Assembly (NCBI GenBank): GCA_013815405.1
Contig: JACDGF010000135.1
Span: 1-6,397 of the forward strand
DNA length: 6,397 nucleotides
Direction of reading: 5' to 3'
Source of the DNA: Caulobacteraceae bacterium
GTDB taxonomy: Bacteria; Pseudomonadota; Alphaproteobacteria; Caulobacterales; Caulobacteraceae
Below are positions 5,274 to 6,397 of the stretch, piece by piece (position 1 is the first letter of the stretch; the number at the start of each line of letters is the position of its first letter). Both the position numbers and the translations under genes were made by a program. The notes beneath the pieces are model-generated. The model was not told the origin of the DNA and made no database searches. It was given only the letters and a program-made list of their open reading frames with translations.

Positions 5274-6049
5274 TCTTGAATAGGAATGCGGGCGGCCGGG
5301 AAAGCGATCGCCGCACCGCTCTCGCGCGACTGATCGCCGCTGCCCGCAACGTCACCGTCTTCACCGGCGCGGGGATGTCCACCGAATCCGGGGTGCCCGA
5401 CTTCCGAAGTCCCGGCGGGGTGTGGAGCCGGATGAAGCCGATCCAGTTCCAGGACTTCGTCGCCAGCGAAGCGGCGCGCCGGGAAGCCTGGACGCGGGTC
5501 TTCACCGGCGCCGCGGGCTGGACCGGCGCGGCGCCCAACAGCGGCCACCACGCCGTGGCGCGCCTGGTCGCCCGGGGCAAGGCCGGCGCCGTGATCACCC
5601 AGAACGTCGACAACCTCCACCAGCATTCCGGCGTCCCGGAAGACCGGGTGATCGAACTGCACGGCAACGCCAGCTATGCGACCTGCCTCGCCTGCGGCCT
5701 TCGCCACGAACTGGCGACCCTGCGCACGCCCTTCCTCGAACGCGGCGAAATCCCTGTCTGCCGCGCGTGCGGCGGCCTCGTGAAGACCGCCACCATCTCC
5801 TTCGGCCAGCCCATGCGCGAGGGTCCCATGGCCCGCGCCCAGGCGGCGACCGCGGCCTGCGACCTCTTCCTGGTCCTCGGCTCCTCCCTGGTCGTCTACC
5901 CCGCCGCCGGCTTCCCCTTGGCGGCCAAGCGCCACGGCGCCAAGCTCGCCATCGTCAACCGCGAACCCACCGACCAGGACCCCTTCGCCGACCTCGTCCT
6001 CAACGACGAGATCGGGGCGGTGATGGCGACGGTGGAAGGATCGAGGTGA
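5267..6049 (+). CDS. Sir2-family NAD-dependent protein deacylase (sirtuin)
   Basis: Removes acyl groups from lysine side chains using NAD+, releasing nicotinamide and O-acyl-ADP-ribose, in the cytoplasm. Numbered from ATG 5267 (260 residues), the NAD-binding motif GAGMSTESGVPDFRSPGG spans 34-51. TQNVDNLHQHSG (111-122) and ELHGN (130-134) follow, with His132 as catalytic base. A four-cysteine zinc site is complete: Cys140/Cys143 and Cys165/Cys168. GSSLVVYPAAGFP (205-217) and NREPT (231-235) complete the Rossmann NAD site. The variant ISFGQPM (177-183) stands where SIRT5-like enzymes have WFGE, so a desuccinylase role is not indicated. The start is uncertain. ATG 5222 and ATG 5267 both lie within palindromic repeat sequence, TTG 5276 is the only other close candidate, and none has a convincing Shine-Dalgarno. 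Conserved sirtuin sequence begins only near residue 17 (RTALARLIAAA), so the first 16 residues are probably repeat-derived or untranslated. No promoter was found. Confidence 0.9.
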   Translation: MTVLNRNAGGRESDRRTALARLIAAARNVTVFTGAGMSTESGVPDFRSPGGVWSRMKPIQFQDFVASEAARREAWTRVFTGAAGWTGAAPNSGHHAVARLVARGKAGAVITQNVDNLHQHSGVPEDRVIELHGNASYATCLACGLRHELATLRTPFLERGEIPVCRACGGLVKTATISFGQPMREGPMARAQAATAACDLFLVLGSSLVVYPAAGFPLAAKRHGAKLAIVNREPTDQDPFADLVLNDEIGAVMATVEGSR

Positions 6050-6206
6050 CAGTGGCTTCGCTCGCGCCGCGGGCGCGCGCGATCACGCCGAGCGCCTGGC
6101 CGATGTAGGGCGCGTCGCCGCTGGCCAGGGCGTTGTCGAGGAGTTCCGCCTGCGATTGGGGCGAAACCAGATAGCGAGCCGCGTCGAACGGTTCGGTCTT
6201 GAACAT
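6000..6206 (-). pseudogene. Truncated addiction-module antidote (HigA-like antitoxin) remnant
   Basis: A 68-codon minus-strand frame whose first 50 residues match the N-terminus of the 'probable addiction module antidote protein' family (type II antitoxins of about 95-105 residues). The matching stretches are FKTEPFDAARYL (2-13), AELLDNALASGD (20-31) and YIGQALGVIARARGAS (34-49). In intact members the RARG segment begins the helix-turn-helix that binds the operator and continues about 45 residues more. Here the frame instead runs into low-complexity SILPPSPSPPRSRR and stops inside the convergent sir2 gene. The recognition helix is therefore absent. The break falls near 6057, just past the sir2 stop at 6049. 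Translation signals survive: AGGG (6216-6213) lies 6 nt before the ATG. I infer a non-functional relic, though the stub could still be made. Recognition is from memory of the family pattern, not a search. Confidence 0.65.
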
Positions 6207-6214
6207 GGTCAGCC

Positions 6215-6256
6215 CTACAATTCCTCAGGCAACGCCACCGCCTTGCGCCCCCTCCG
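6215..6256 (-). pseudogene. Possible C-terminal stub of the partner toxin
   Basis: Eight nucleotides upstream of the antidote ATG, a minus-strand frame ends in RKAVALPEEL followed by a TAG stop (6217-6215). In the antidote family the RelE/HigB-type killer gene usually sits immediately upstream with this kind of spacing, and its product often ends in a helix resembling AKALAEEL. Upstream in this frame a TGA (6259-6257) closes it, and repeat-like sequence follows, so at most 13 codons remain. This is positional inference with very little sequence; chance is a fair alternative. Confidence 0.25.
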
Positions 6257-6268
6257 TCACGGCGCAAG
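6242..6268. repeat. Inverted repeat, 8-bp arms
   Basis: CTTGCGCC (6242-6249) and GGCGCAAG (6261-6268) are perfect inverted arms around 11 nt. The hairpin lies across the possible toxin stub and has no adjoining T-run. It may be the edge of the intergenic repeat that fills the rest of the window. Confidence 0.45.
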
Positions 6269-6284
6269 AAAGAGCGCCGCGCCA

Positions 6285-6397
6285 CCTCCCCCGCTTCGCG
6301 GGTGAGGAGGAAGAAAAGGCTAGGCATGCGCTACCTCTAATCCTCCCCTGCCCTCTTGCGGGGGAGGGGGACCACGAAGTGGTGGAGGGGGCGCGGG
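6285..6397. repeat. Hairpin-rich GC intergenic repeat region, continuing past the window
   Basis: Three adjacent palindromes: 6285-6307 (CCTC/GAGG outer and CCCGC/GCGGG inner arms with one mismatch and a TTC loop), 6342-6367 (CCTCCCC with GGGGAGG), and 6371-6383 (ACCAC-GAA-GTGGT). The pattern of CCTCCCC...GGGGAGGGGGACC..GAAG..GGTGGAGGGGGC resembles intergenic palindromic repeats that I recall as common in Caulobacteraceae genomes. No supportable gene lies in 6257-6397 on either strand. Confidence 0.6.

Noticed and set aside
5896..6327. A 143-codon minus-strand gene starting MPSLFFLLTREAGEVARR
   Set aside because: Its start lies in palindromic repeat sequence and its body crosses the antidote remnant and sir2 in another frame. 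The product looks like translated repeat with no domain.
6285..6397. A CRISPR array
   Set aside because: The palindromes differ from one another, are adjacent without regular spacers, and no cas gene is present.

Overview
This is a high-GC window (roughly 70% G+C, with strong G/C third-position codon bias) that reads as the chromosome of an alphaproteobacterium, most likely a member of the Caulobacteraceae (Caulobacter, Phenylobacterium or a relative). The taxon is inferred from gene families and promoter type: a sigma-F/NrsF-type ECF sigma and anti-sigma pair with a promoter matching the motif I recall for Caulobacter sigma-F, an alphaproteobacterial-style dodecin, and GC-rich intergenic palindromic repeats.

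Layout. Positions 1-706 (minus strand) hold an ECF sigma factor gene and, overlapping its 3' end, the start of an NrsF/DUF1109 membrane anti-sigma gene that leaves the window. A 114-bp divergent region follows, with two back-to-back sigma-F-type promoters whose -35 boxes form an inverted repeat. One drives an exported, single-cysteine methionine sulfoxide reductase A (821-1540, plus). This half looks like an autoregulated envelope oxidative or metal stress module: sigma factor, membrane anti-sigma and a periplasmic protein-repair enzyme as a likely direct target.

Positions 1625-5131 (plus) form a compact probable operon: dodecin (flavin storage), a diacylglycerol-kinase-family lipid kinase starting 5 nt after the dodecin stop with a TTG codon, and a 776-residue OPT-family transporter whose GTG start overlaps the kinase stop. 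A plausible housekeeping promoter lies just upstream of dodecin. I see no obvious shared pathway for the three.

Positions 5132-5275 are a structured intergenic repeat: two inverted copies of a REP-like palindrome around a third GC-rich hairpin. The second copy runs into the 5' end of a Sir2-family NAD-dependent protein deacylase gene (to 6049) and may supply its start codon. Downstream, on the minus strand, is what looks like a decayed type II toxin-antitoxin locus: the N-terminal two-thirds of an addiction-module antidote protein ending inside sir2, preceded by a possible stub of its toxin. The last ~120 bases are hairpin-rich intergenic repeat sequence that continues past the window.

I find no CRISPR array, tRNA or rRNA, transposase or phage gene. 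Most of the window is conventional. The most distinctive parts are the divergent sigma-F promoter dyad, the repeat-derived 5' end of sir2, and the toxin-antitoxin remnant beside repeats.
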